A stretch of 64,000 nt of DNA from Notamacropus eugenii (GCF_028372415.1 NC_092872.1:265757008-265821007), one strand, 5' to 3'; shown: positions 33,501-43,975, numbered from the stretch's first letter. The notes: generated by a model not told the origin, from the letters alone. Program-made: numbers and translations.

Positions 33501-34140
33501 TAGGTTCCTTTCTCTCATCCTCTAGATTTTTAATCTCCCACCCCAGTTTACAGGGTCAAATTGTGTAAAGATAAGGTTTGGGATCATGTTTAAGGTCCAC
33601 AAAAATATGAGGAGTAGAAAGAAAGCTAATGTACAATATGAATAAAGTATAGGAAGGATGTATTTCTTTCCTACAAACAAAAAAATGCAAAAAGGAACAA
33701 AAAACTTGGAAAATGCATTGACAGAATGACTTAAAACAGGATTCAGTAACAACTTATAATTAGTTATGATCTCTTAACCCTCATCAAAACTAAAGCAGCT
33801 TGTGGCACCTTGACTAGGCACCGTACACACACACACAAAAAATAACCATTCATCTTTTGCTGGTGTCACCATCTCCAATAAAGAAACTACCCTAGCTTTG
33901 AACTGAATAGTGGTCTTCTGGACCTCTCAGACTTATCCAGGTCCCCTCCAAGGTTGGACACATACATCTCAAAACTGAGGCTCTGTCAACTACTCAGGAA
34001 AGGAAACACAAAGTAGGAAAGGTGGACAGAGGAGCAAGGGCCAGTTACTTCATGAAGTAAGTACTTTTCCTGACTACTACAGCTACTAAGGTTCCTCTCC
34101 TCAAATTACTTTATGAGAAAGAGAGATTTTATTTTATTTA
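33500..34140. other. Unique stretch
   Basis: No recognised feature apart from a short AC run at about 33825-33837. Confidence 0.4.
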
Positions 34141-34149
34141 TTCTCATTT

Positions 34150-34390
34150 ATTATATATATGCCTGTATGCATATATGTGTGTATATATGTATGTTTGTAT
34201 AAATATATATGTGTGTGTGTACATATATATTGCATAGGTTCACATGGTACGTGGCATCTCTCCCATTCTTATGGAAGCTCCATGAGGGCAGGGACTGTCT
34301 CATTTTTGTCCAGTATCCCCAACCCAGCACAATTCCTAATACACAGTACAAGCTTAATAACTATTGAATTGAGTCGAATGAATTGAAATG
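34150..34390 (+). repeat. TA/TG-rich tract then L2 3' end
   Basis: 34150-34235 is TA/TG low-complexity sequence. 34265-34390 is the L2 terminus (AAGCTCCATGAGGGCAGGGA, CAGTACAAGCTTAATAACTA). Confidence 0.85.
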
Positions 34391-35065
34391 ATTTGGACAA
34401 GCACTTTAGAGAACTGGTGCCAGTCAAATACAGGTCTTCTTCACTGGGCTTTGAAGGTCTGGCACATCTCACAAACCCCTTTGAGCACAAGGCATCTTGG
34501 GCATCTAACTGACACTCTGGTAATTTCCCACAGACAAATGTAAAATATGTCAGCTCTGACAGAACAGATGCTTCCAGGGAAGGCATGAGCAGGCTTCAGC
34601 TACTAGAGAAAATGTCAAGCAAAGAACTGTACTCTAAGTAACAGCCAAAGCAAACAACTGCCCTTTGGCACCCTGGGGGAAAGGCCTCCAGCCTCCAGCC
34701 ACAGGCATTTGGAACATGGGGCATTCAGACTCTCATTGTGATATCTCTACAGCATTGCCCCTCCTGTGTCAACATGGTGCCCTAGGCCCTTGGTGGGCTA
34801 CTCACGCTGCCTGACAGAAAGAAAAAAAATCCTTTGACATTTTCAAGGCTCTTCAGGACATTAAACTTCATAAGCGGAAACCTCCTTTTCTTCTCGTCTG
34901 TTCTCCTACACCCAGACATGGGACTCAGGCAGTAATCAGAAACAGAACCATTGTAGCCAATCCCATATCTGGTGATGGAAGGAAAGGGGATGGAATGTGG
35001 GGCATCTATGAGTGGGCAGCCAGCTGAGGGGATGGCCTTTTTTTTAGCACCAACTAAAATAATTT
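34390..35065. other. Unique stretch
   Basis: No recognised repeat. The 105-codon minus frame (34269-34586) overlaps the L2 terminus and has no domain signature. Confidence 0.4.
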
Positions 35066-35069
35066 ATCT

Positions 35070-35345
35070 TCATATCCCCAGCCTCTAGCAAAGGACCTTG
35101 CCCATAGTAAGTATTTCATCAATGTCTCTTACACATATTCAAAATCACAGTGCAGTAGGCAGTTCTGAATATAGTCAAAGGAGCACTGATTTTGGAATCA
35201 GAGGACCTGGATTTGACTCCCAGTCCTATCACTGTGATCTGTAGAGTTTTCCGTCATTCCCTTTGCAGTCTCCTCATCTGTAAAAGCTCTTTGTACTACT
35301 CTAGGAATGAAAAAGAAAATAAACTTTTTGAATCTATGAAAATGG
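35070..35345 (+). repeat. L2 3' tip and MIR SINE
   Basis: 35075-35140 is an L2 terminus. 35165-35345 is a MIR (GGACCTGGATTTGACTCCCA, CTCCTCATCTGTAAAAGCTC). Confidence 0.75.
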
Positions 35346-35619
35346 CAGCCAAAGTGGTCAGCTGACTTTTCTCAAGTTCACACCAAGAAACCAAGTAAAA
35401 GGCTAAGTCCCTCTTCATTCACCTTACTTTACTCTCCCTCTTGTTCCTCCATCACCCCTGAGCTAGTGTCTTTCACAATGCTGTATGTCTCCCAATATGC
35501 TTGCTCACTCAGCCCCATCCTCCCCGCTTGTTCCTCTAAATCTTTCCCTGCCATCAAGACCTGCCCATCCCCTCCCTGCTAACAAGATCTCATCTTACAA
35601 ATTAAATTGGTTGATTATG

Positions 35620-35925
35620 GGATCAGTATTTTGAGCTGAAAGGGATCTTAATGACTCCATAAATCCAACCCCCTTATTTCACAGATGAGGAAACTGAGGC
35701 CAAAAACATTAAGTGATTTGACTAAGGTGACACAGCTAATGGGAAATCTTGTTCAAAAAAAAGTTATTCACCATGAGTCTCAGTTTGCTCATCTGTAAAA
35801 TGAAGTAGCTAGACTAGAAGGCCTCTGTGGTCCCTCTGAGTCTGGATTGATGGTCTTTTTTTAAAGAGCCAAGTCAGGTTCAAACCCAAATCCCAAGTCC
35901 AAACCCAATACTCCTTCTACCATGC
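35620..35925 (-). repeat. MIR3 split by a second, opposite MIR3
   Basis: The antisense MIR3 (AACCCCCTTATTTCACAGAT, GTGACACAGCTAATGGG) stops near 35748 and resumes near 35868 (AAGTCAGGTTCAAACCCAAA). Between them lies a sense MIR3 3' half (CAGTTTGCTCATCTGTAAAA, CTCTGTGGTCCCTCTGAGTC). Confidence 0.7.
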
Positions 35926-36069
35926 TATATTGTGTCTATTGGGTAACCACTCTATCTTAACAGGGACTTTCTGTGACTTAAAGAATGTGGAGAGCAGAGC
36001 CAACAAAGGGATAAGAGAGCTGAGGCATAGCCTGCAAATTGTACACTATAAGTTGCCTCTTACGCCACC

Positions 36070-36310
36070 TAGTAATAATAGTAACTGGCATTTATTTAGC
36101 ACTTTTGTTTGGCAAAGCACTTTTGCACATCTTATCTCATTTTATCCTCACAACAACCCTGGGAGGCATTCTCATTTTATAGATGAGGAAAGATAGATGG
36201 AAATAAAATGACTTGTCCAAGGTCACACAGCTAGTAAGTATCTGAGGGAGGATTCACACTCAGGTCTTGACTCCAAGGACAGAACTCTATCCACTACTCC
36301 ACCTAACACT
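36070..36310 (-). repeat. Full-length marsupial tRNA-SINE
   Basis: Antisense tail TAACTGGCATTTATTTAGCA, core AATGACTTGTCCAAGGTCAC and head side TATCCACTACTCCACCTAAC. Confidence 0.93.
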
Positions 36311-36950
36311 AGGCAGTTTTGCACAAGGCTAGTATAATCCTGTCTCAGCCTAACCCATATAGACTCTTTCTACGCTCAACATACTCAGTCTGTTCCTCAT
36401 CACAGTTGTATTAAGGCTCCTCTGGGGTCTCCAGAGATGTCCTTTTGGGATAAGCACATTAGTCAGAAGAACAGCAGGCTGGATGCACTAAAATATTCAT
36501 TACCATGAGGAAAGATGATCTCAGACTCATTCCCAAATGAACATTTGATCCAATATGAGTCTGATATTATCTCCAGTCTTTCTGACAATTCCTCAGATAC
36601 CCTGCCATCTGCAGAATACCTCTTCCTCTTCGAAATAAATTCCTTGCCTGGATAACACAGTAAGTAGAAATCCGGGAGGAGAAACATATGCCACAGTAAA
36701 CACCCATTACATTCCATGTCTTCTCTTTGCTTTATTTTCCATGTCAGTCATTATCTATCAGTGTTCTCACCCAAAATGATTTCCTCTGAAGGGATGCTGT
36801 ATTCCAATTCGATTAAAAGGAAAAAGAAAAACACAAGCAATCTTCTTCATTCTCGGGGGAGCTTTTGAGGAGCTAAATGCTAGATTTGGCTGCAAAGGTC
36901 ACCCTCTGCCCTTTCTATCAAGCTGCCTCCTTGATTGGCAAAAGATTTGA
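36310..36950. other. Unique stretch
   Basis: No repeat words. 36720-36940 is AT-rich and could be a conserved element. The 84-codon minus frame (36463-36717) is unsupported. Confidence 0.35.
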
Positions 36951-37215
36951 TTTTTTTTTAAATTGTGTCTCCCTATCTTGCCCAGGCTAGTTCAGAGTTT
37001 ACTCGCAAAACCTATTCCACTCCTGATAGGCAATGAAGCTTTGACCTACTCTTTCTCCAGCCTGAGTCAGTTCCTTAGACTTGTTGGCTATGGTCCCAGG
37101 AGATTCATCATATTGTTGCCAGAACTGAATGTAGGTATCCAATACACTTTAGCACAGGCACTTCTCAACCTAAGGCTGTAGCAGGTATTATAGCCATGCA
37201 GCATCACATAGGTAA
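36951..37215 (-). pseudogene. 7SL (SRP) RNA retropseudogene, diverged
   Basis: The plus strand reads as the reverse complement of 7SL RNA. A T-run (antisense A-tail, 36951-36959) is followed by GTCTCCCTATCTTGCCCAGG (7SL 3' end), the S-domain words GCTTTGACCTACTCTTTCTC, TCATCATATTGTTGCCAGAA and AATACACTTTAGCACAGGCA, then a decayed 5' Alu-domain end near 37200. Colinearity across both Alu and S domains excludes an Alu-like SINE. It is a retroposed copy with many substitutions and indels, so it is not functional. No clear target-site duplication was found. Confidence 0.75.
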
Positions 37216-37229
37216 GCAACAGATCTAAT

Positions 37230-37620
37230 AAGGTGAGCCAGTTAGAGTCAGCATTAAGCAATGAAAAGGGCATTGGACTTTGACCTGGATTCGAATTCTG
37301 CCTTGAATACTTCTTAGCTGCATGACTCTGAATAAATAACTCGATACCTCTGGACCTCAAGTTTCTTTATCATGAAATGAGAGGATTGGGATCAATTAAT
37401 TGCCTCTAAATCTATGATCTTATGAACGCACTGTATTGAGCTGCAAAACCAGGTCTGAGTCTAATCTCCACCAGACTGATTGATTTATTATTAGCTCCTT
37501 GAGGGAGCTAAACTGAAACAAACTGTTTCATTTTATCCCCAAAGATAAATATAGTGGCATATTTATTAGGCTAAAAGTAAATGCTTAATACATGTTTGTT
37601 GAATGAATGAATGAATTTTA
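37230..37620 (+). repeat. MIR3 SINE and L2 3' end
   Basis: 37240-37430 is MIR3 (CCTGGATTCGAATTCTGCCT, ATCTATGATCTTATG). 37485-37620 is an L2 terminus ending in GAATGAATGAATGAA. Confidence 0.8.
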
Positions 37621-37664
37621 AGTCATATAATCAACCCAGATTTCAGTTTTCCCATTTTAATAGT

Positions 37665-38570
37665 CATCCAATCCTTCAGTAAACATCTCTTGAACTTCTT
37701 GGAAGTGTAGGGAAATTTGGCAGTTGTGTGGAAGATAGATGGGAGAATGACTGTTACAATATTCTAGATGAAGAAGTCATAAGGCCTGGAAATGAAATGA
37801 AGAAAATAGCCACATGAGTAGAAAGTAGAGAATGGATGAGGGAGGGAGATGAAGAAGAAAGAGAAGGAGAAGGAAAAGGAAAAGGAGGAGAAGGAAAAGG
37901 AAAAGAAGAATAAAGAGGAGGAGAAGGAAGAGGGGAAGGAAGGAAGGAAGGAGGGAAGGAAAGAAGAATGGAAGGAAGGGAGGAAGAAAGGAGGAAGAGA
38001 CAGATGTGATGGAGGTAGGATCTGCAAGAATTAACAACTGAATGGATAAATGGGATGAAGGAGATTGAGGATTGCAATAGGATACAGATATTCCAAATCT
38101 TCATAACTAGTAGAGCAGTAGGTTTAGTTCTAAATATAACGAGTTCTGTTTTGGACAGTCAACAGTTATTTGGGGCTTATGTGTTGGGTTTGAGAAGCTT
38201 ATAGGTGAATGTGCCCAACAGTCAGTGTGAGATCTGAGCTCAGAAGAGAAATGAGGGCTGGATGGGAACATCTGGAAGACAAATGCAGAGAAATAATAGG
38301 TGAATCTATTGTATCTGATGAGATCAACAGAAAAGAGGATGAGAGGACATGACCCAGGAAAGAGCATTATTTTTACCCATGCTTAAAGGTCTGGGTATAA
38401 ATTATGATCTTTCAAAAAGACAGAAGGAGAAACAGGAGAGACCAGTAATATTTTAAAAACATAGAAAGGAGAGAGAAACCAGAAGGAGGGTGTGGTCATT
38501 CCTGTCAGACCCTGGAGAGAGGTCAAGAAGAATGAGGAATGAGAAATGGCCATTGAACTCAGCAATTAAA
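37665..38570 (-). repeat. Long L2 LINE copy with purine-rich insertion
   Basis: Antisense L2 words include GGCAGTTGTGTGGAAGATAG, ACGAGTTCTGTTTTGGACAG and AAGAGCATTATTTTTACC-like sequence. A GAA/GGAA purine tract (37848-38000) is expanded inside it and generates long Lys/Glu frames (+) and Ser/Phe/Leu frames (-) that are not genes. Confidence 0.75.
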
Positions 38571-38579
38571 AGATCACTG

Positions 38580-38990
38580 AAGAGAGAGTAGTCTTAGTCA
38601 AGAGATGAGGGAAACTGAGGCCCAGCAGGAAACTTGAAACTATTCCCATGAGCTCAAATCCTCTTCTTTGTTTTAGTGGCAACAACTTTTTTGAAAAGCT
38701 TGATTATGAAAATGAGAAAGCATCTGAAGTCCAGAAAAGTGACTTACCCAAGGTCACACAGGAAGGAAGCATCAGGGCCAGGATTCCTTATACTTGTCAA
38801 GCGTCTCATTCTCATTAAAAATCTTTCCTGTTCATGTGATCCTTACAACAACCCTGGAAGGTAGATGGCGCAAGAGTTAGTATCATGATTTAATAGATGA
38901 GGAAAGGGAAGCATAAATCAGATAAATGTCTTGTCTGAAGTTATACATAGCTCCTAGCATAATCCAGATACAATCTACCATCAGCAGCCT
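38580..38990 (-). repeat. MIR fragments and a tRNA-SINE
   Basis: Antisense MIR pieces at 38590-38640 and 38700-38785 (GACTTACCCAAGGTCACACA), and a SINE at 38790-38990 (GATCCTTACAACAACCCTGG). Confidence 0.7.
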
Positions 38991-39009
38991 TTTCCAGGAT
39001 TCCAGAAAA

Positions 39010-39155
39010 GTGAGACAGCATCATACACTATGATACATTAGAAAGGGTATTCAGCTTAAGTTCTGGGTGTCATTAATCAGTTGTATGACAATGTATAAGT
39101 TACTGTACCTCATGGGGCCTCAGTTCCCTCATAGAGTGAGGGGTTTGTACTATTA
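39010..39155 (+). repeat. Diverged MIR3 SINE
   Basis: TTACTGTACCTCATGGGGCC followed by TCAGTTCCCTCATAGAGTGA. Confidence 0.6.
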
Positions 39156-39249
39156 CAAGAGTTCCCAAAATGTCATCCAAGAGATTTTGCAAAGGGTCCA
39201 TCCTATTCAATGACAGCATAAAAAACAAGCAAACAGACCTTCTATAAAG

Positions 39250-40120
39250 ACAGTCAGTCAACAGATATTTCTTAAGAGTTTACTACGTGCTGGGCAGTGT
39301 ATTAAGTGCTAGGAACACAAAAAAAGGCTAATATTCTAATGAAGGAAACAACACATAAACAGCTAGATAAATATAGCAGTTGTTTCAAGTAGAAATTGGT
39401 CTTTATGGGCTACATTTTGACTTCGAAAATCACAAATTAGCATTAGCTATGTTGTATTGAATTTTATTAGTTTCGTTAAACATTTTCTAATTACATATTA
39501 ATCTGATGCAGGCAACATCTATGTTGCTGTGCAAGGGGCTTGGAACTGCTATGATTCTGACACATCTGATGTAGAGTATATATAATGATAATTTGACAGG
39601 GGAAAGTATTCATGACTGACAAGACCTGGGAAGGTCTCCTGCGTAAGGTAACGTCAGAGCTGAGTCATGAAAGACGTCAGAGAAACCGAGAGACAAAGGG
39701 TAGGAGGCAAAGCAATCCAGGCAAAGGCACAGATGTGGAGGACAGAGCATTGTATTCCAGGAAGTGTAAGTCAGAAAGTGTAGCCAGATCATAGAGTACA
39801 CAAAAAAAAGAGTAAGGAGTGAGAAGACTGAAAAGGTAGGAAGAAGGTGGTTAATAAGTGGTTTAAATGTCAAACACAGGACTCTATATGTGGTCCCAGA
39901 GGTAATAGAAGTTCATAGAGCTTTATAAAAGTCATTTTGGCAACTGTGTGGAAGGTGTATTGGAGTGGGGAGAAATTTGAGGCATGGAGCCTGATTATAA
40001 GGCTAATGCAGTAATCCAAGAAGAGGTAATGAAAGATTGTTTGAGTAAAAATTGTCAGACACCTATATGTATTGCCAGTTTTCAAATATAAGTAGATGCT
40101 ACTGTGTTTACTTAAATGCA
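39250..40120 (-). repeat. Long L2 LINE copy, interrupted
   Basis: Antisense L2 runs from CAACAGATATTTCTTAAGAG and GTGCTGGGCAGTGTATTAAG through GGGAAGGTCTCCTGCGTAAG to TTTTGGCAACTGTGTGGAAG and GGCTAATGCAGTAATCCAAG. A foreign block at 39411-39568 breaks it. Confidence 0.85.
39411..39568. mobile_element. Probable hAT-type DNA transposon remnant inside L2
   Basis: The central word ACAAATTAGCATTAGCTATG and the right end TTCTGACACATCTG (compare the hAT end TTTGACACCCCTG) resemble a short hAT element. The left end is not clear. Confidence 0.4.
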
Positions 40121-40337
40121 AATTGAGTCATTTAAACATTTTACTCAATTCATAGAAACCTTTTGTCATCATGGATTTTTACAGTCAACAGAAAATAACA
40201 GTACAACCATCATGAAACTAAGATTCCTGGAATCTTTTGAGCTTTAAAAGAGATTCTTAGTAAAGAATATGGAACATTGGATTCACAGTTAGACATGACC
40301 ACTGTCTTTCCTTAACTGTTTTTCTTCATTAAAAAGG

Positions 40338-40790
40338 ATGGCTCAATATGGCACAGTGAAATGGAGTCTGACTTTAGAGGCAGAGTTGTTGTTGTTCATT
40401 CATTTCAATTGCCTGACTCTTCATGACCCCATCTGGGGTTTTCTTGGCAGAGTTGCTGGAGTGGTTTGCCATTTCCTTATCCACTCATTTTACAGATGAG
40501 AAAACTGAGGCAAACAGAGTGAAGTGATTTGCCCAGGGTCACACAGCTAGGAAGTGTCTGAGGCCAGATTTGAACTCAGGAAGATGAGATTTCCTGACTC
40601 TAGGCTACATAGCTGATCCAGAGTACTTGGACTCAAATCCTACCTCTGATGTTTACTAACTGTATGACATTGGACCAGTCACATCACTTCAATGAGCCTC
40701 AGTTTCCACACTTGTAAAATGAAGGTGTTGGATTAGATGGTCTCGAAGGCCCCTTTCTGCTCTAATTCTACAATCCTCTGACTCAGGAAG
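40338..40790 (+). repeat. MIR3 SINE split by an RTE-tailed SINE
   Basis: The MIR3 5' part (about 40338-40385, CACAGTGAAATGGAGTCTGA) resumes at about 40619 (CTCAAATCCTACCTCTGATG) and ends with the CR1-L3-type tail TCGAAGGCCCCTTTCTGCTC. The interrupting element is listed separately. Confidence 0.8.
40386..40618 (-). repeat. RTE-tailed tRNA-SINE inserted in MIR3
   Basis: On the plus strand it starts with the antisense RTE-like tail (TTGTTGTTGTTCATTC, GCCTGACTCTTCATGACCCC, TGCTGGAGTGGTTTGCCATT), then the antisense core and head. A short possible duplication CAGAG flanks it (40381-40385 and 40619-40623). Confidence 0.88.
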
Positions 40791-41420
40791 AAATTTCCAG
40801 TATATTTCCAGAATGTGGAGGAAAAATAGAAAAATACTAAAGCATGGTAGGAAGCTTCTGGGAAAATAACTAACTTCCCACATTGTTCCCAGAACAGCAC
40901 AGTAGCAATGCAGAACTCTGAAAATTCTTCTCCACCCTCAGCTCAGAGTTCCAAGTTGCTCCTATTAATTTCAACTTGAGACTCTTTGTCCAGGAAACCA
41001 AACTCTGAAAATAATGAGCTAGCCCCTCTCAACCACTACCCCATCCTTAACATCAGTCCAGATCCCTCATATTTGCATGTCAGGAGATCTGGATCAATCA
41101 GAGCAGGCTTTGCTGATTAACCTTTGAAACAGACATCTTCTCATTTTTTTGTTGTTGTTGTTTGAGGTCAAACTCCACTTTAAAGGTCGGTAAGCATCAA
41201 ACTTAATCTGACTTGTAATTACTTTAGTAAACATGCCTGAATGAATAAATGCCATCATTAGACACACAGTATATTACCCAGACCTATTCCTGGACTGGAT
41301 AACAATGCAGAAGCTTGGGCCTCTCTGGACACTCTCATTTATGAATTACACAACTGTGGCTTATTAGAAATTACTGTTATTAACTCCCATATAGCTTAGG
41401 TGGAATCTAATATCTGCAGA
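40790..41420. other. Unique stretch, conserved-element candidate at 41180-41410
   Basis: No repeat words except a short TTG run (41149-41162). 41180-41410 is rich in TAAT/ATTA-type words (GTAATTACTTTAG, TTATTAGAAATTACTG), a composition common in vertebrate developmental enhancers. This is inference only. Confidence 0.3.
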
Positions 41421-41580
41421 GGAGAGCAGCTCTGGAAAGTGGAAAGAGCCCTGCCCAAGAAGTTCAATTCGTGACTTGATTATTAGCTAACTGTGTGATT
41501 TCAAGCAAATCTCTTCCCCTTCTCTGGACCTCAGACTAGATGATCTCTAGGGTTCCCTTTTATCTCTGAAATTTTACTTT
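41420..41580 (+). repeat. MIR3 SINE
   Basis: CTAACTGTGTGATTTCAAGC is followed by the CR1-type tail AGACTAGATGATCTCTAGGG. Confidence 0.75.
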
Positions 41581-41839
41581 CTGTGCAATTGGTATTCAGT
41601 CCAGGAACCTCCTCAGTCCCAGTAAGTACAAGCCATATTTATGAGACTCTGACTGAAATGTTCACCTGGATGTGAGGGAAGGGTCAGCACCAAGGCCAGT
41701 ACCAGGGAAACTTGGTGGAGACTTTTATCTCTGCCAAGTCAATAAATGAACAAATAAACTTTAGAAGACGAAGATATTAGTGAGTTAAATATACATCTGT
41801 GCTCCAAGAACCACCTCCAAGTGGTTCTACCTGACTAAT

Positions 41840-42022
41840 CAATCTATCTATATCTATAGATACATTTATGTGTATATGTCTATATCTATACATAGATGCT
41901 TATGTATACACACATACACATGTGTATGTGTACCTGACAAGTATACACAAAGATTTCTGGCTCTCTCTCTCCCTCTCTTTCTCCCTCTCTCTCTCTCTCT
42001 CCCTCTCTTTCTCTCTCTCCCT

Positions 42023-42107
<85 letters not shown>

Positions 42108-42129
42108 CACACATAGACACACACACACT
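41840..42129. repeat. TA/TG tract then long (CT)n
   Basis: TATC/TATG-rich sequence (41840-41935), then a CT tract (41961-42105) and a short AC run. The CT tract reaches well over 70 dinucleotides including interruptions. Confidence 0.97.
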
Positions 42130-42249
42130 AGTTGTGCTTTGCTTCAGCTCCACTCCAAGATGGCCCAGGACATGCTCAAGCTTCAGAAGGTAACCAATAT
42201 CTTGACAGCCTGTTTCCTGTGTGAATTTCTACCAGCAGGAAAATTCAGT

Positions 42250-42550
42250 GGTGGAATCATTGATTTAAGATGTGGAAAGGACCTCAGAAATGATGTAACT
42301 CATTTCCCTCATTTTGCAGATGAGGAGCCAAGAGCCCAGAAAAGGGATCAAAGTCACACAAGTAGTAATTAGTGAAGCTAGGACTCCAATCTAGGTCCTC
42401 TAGCTCCAGATGCAGACCTCCTCCCATTATACCAGGTTGCTTTTTATCCTGAAGTACTTAATGAAAAGTAATGAAAGGGTATCATCCCCTGCTTCAAACC
42501 CATCAATGCACTTGGGCCCTTACTGACCACGTACTCCTTTCTGAATTCCA
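42250..42550 (-). repeat. MIR3 SINE and L2 fragment
   Basis: 42250-42450 is antisense MIR3 (GGAAAGGACCTCAGAAATGA, ATCTAGGTCCTCTAGCTCCA). 42455-42540 resembles plus-strand L2. Confidence 0.7.
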
Positions 42551-42794
42551 TATTTGGAGCCTTATTCTTCTTCTATGTTTTGCAATAATGACCTCTTCAG
42601 GTTTCCATGGTGATTTCCTAGGAGCGGATACTTTGGCTCACAAGCATCCTAAAACTATTTGAATACACAGATACATTTAAAGAGATACAGAAATAGGCAG
42701 ATAAACAGATACATTCAGAAACAGAGAGAGACAGGCAGGTAAGCAGACAAATATGTCAAACATATATGTGTAGGTATGTAGATATACATCAACA

Positions 42795-43030
42795 AACAAT
42801 AATAGTGAGCGTTTATATGGCACTTTAAGGTTTGCAACGTGCTTTGCGCATTTTACCTTCTCTTATCTGATCCTCATAACAACTCTGTGAGGGAGATGGT
42901 ACTATTGTCCCTACTTCATAGCTGGTAAAACTGAGGCAGACAGACATTGAGTGACTTGCCTAGGGTTGCATAGCTAGTAAGTGTCTGAGGCCAGATTTGA
43001 GCTTGGATCTGCCTGACTCCAGGCCCAACA
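42795..43030 (-). repeat. Full-length marsupial tRNA-SINE
   Basis: Antisense tail AGTGAGCGTTTATATGGCAC and TTTAAGGTTTGCAACGTGCT, core GAGTGACTTGCCTAGGGTTG, and head side GATCTGCCTGACTCCAGGCC. Confidence 0.93.
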
Positions 43031-43349
43031 CATCACCAATATAAAGCTGGACCAAGCACAAGAAGTGAAGGCAGCTACTGAAAGGGCCAGATGGTAAGCT
43101 CTAAGACCAAAGGCAGGGAGTTTAAAAGCAGAGGAGTTATCAGATCTTGTGATCTGCAGAAACATTTGATCATAGTTTACTGGCCTGATTTGTAAAAGCT
43201 CCAGGAGATCAAAACCAGAGCAGGGGGTAACTGACACTAGAGGTAAGTGAGGATGCTGGTTACATTCCCTTTCACTCCCTGCTCAGCTGAAAGGACTTGG
43301 ACAATTTTGCTGTTCTCCTCCTTTTATTCCAGCTCATCAGCCAGGCATG

Positions 43350-43555
43350 AGTGCAGCATGATGCAACAGGAAGACAGCTGGATTTGGAGTGGAAACTCAG
43401 ATTCAAATTCCAGCTCTGCTATTTACTGCCTGTGGGACATTGGGTAAGTCACTTTACCTACCTAGGACTCAACTTCCTCATCTACAAAATTAAGCAATTG
43501 AACCAAATGCCTTCTGAGGTCTCTTCCAGTTCTAAATTCATTATCCTATGATCAT
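43350..43555 (+). repeat. MIR3 SINE
   Basis: AGATTCAAATTCCAGCTCTG, GGTAAGTCACTTTACCTACC and the CR1-L3-like tail AGGTCTCTTCCAGTTCTAAA. Confidence 0.85.
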
Positions 43556-43658
43556 TTTTCTACATAGCCCTTCCTCACTCAGTCTCAGTCCTTCAAAACA
43601 ACCAAACATTGGCCCTCTGTTCCCCTACCCTGGATCTGCCATCTCTCTCTAACAGACC

Positions 43659-43670
43659 CAAATCTGTTTT
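43659..43670. repeat. Target-site duplication of 7SL pseudogene, left
   Basis: CAAATCTGTTTT matches CAAATCTATTTT at 43964-43975 in 11 of 12 positions. Confidence 0.65.
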
Positions 43671-43963
43671 GTTTTCATTTTTAAGACTGGGTCTCCCTAT
43701 CTCACCCAGGCAAGAAATACAAGGGCTCCTCACAGGCCCAATCCTACTTGAATTTGCACCTTAACTTGCTCTGTTTCCAACCTGGGCTTGTTTGTCCCCT
43801 TTTTGGTAACCTAGTGGTCCCCCACTCCCAGGGGCTCATGATATTCTTGCTGCATTTGCTATAGACATCCAAACAGCTTAGCATACTGTAGTTCAGAACT
43901 CCCAAGCCCAAGAGATCTTCCTGCCTCAGTCTTACCAGTAGCAGAAATTAAAGCTTACCAGCT
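43671..43963 (-). pseudogene. 7SL (SRP) RNA retropseudogene, near full length
   Basis: The plus strand is a clear reverse complement of 7SL RNA over about 290 bases, close to the 300-nt parent. In plus-strand order: a short T-rich antisense tail; GGGTCTCCCTATCTCACCCA (7SL 3' end); the S-domain words GCTCTGTTTCCAACCTGGGC, GGTAACCTAGTGGTCCCCCA and CATGATATTCTTGCTGC; then TAGTTCAGAACTCCCAAGCC and CTTCCTGCCTCAG from the 5' Alu domain, ending near 43963. Flanking near-identical 12-mers and a tail indicate L1-type retroposition. Numerous substitutions make it non-functional. It retains the S domain, so it is a gene copy and not a 7SL-derived SINE. Confidence 0.88.
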
Positions 43964-43975
43964 CAAATCTATTTT
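43964..43975. repeat. Target-site duplication of 7SL pseudogene, right
   Basis: CAAATCTATTTT has one mismatch to 43659-43670. Confidence 0.65.

Noticed and set aside
37754..38104. Ser/Pro/Phe-rich minus-strand frames of 86-116 codons
   Set aside because: Produced by the purine tract inside an L2.
41868..42193. Open frames of 74-107 codons across the long CT tract
   Set aside because: Low-complexity artefacts of (CT)n on both strands.
43671..43963. Functional 7SL RNA gene
   Set aside because: Too many substitutions in conserved SRP RNA positions, and retroposition hallmarks instead of a pol III gene context.
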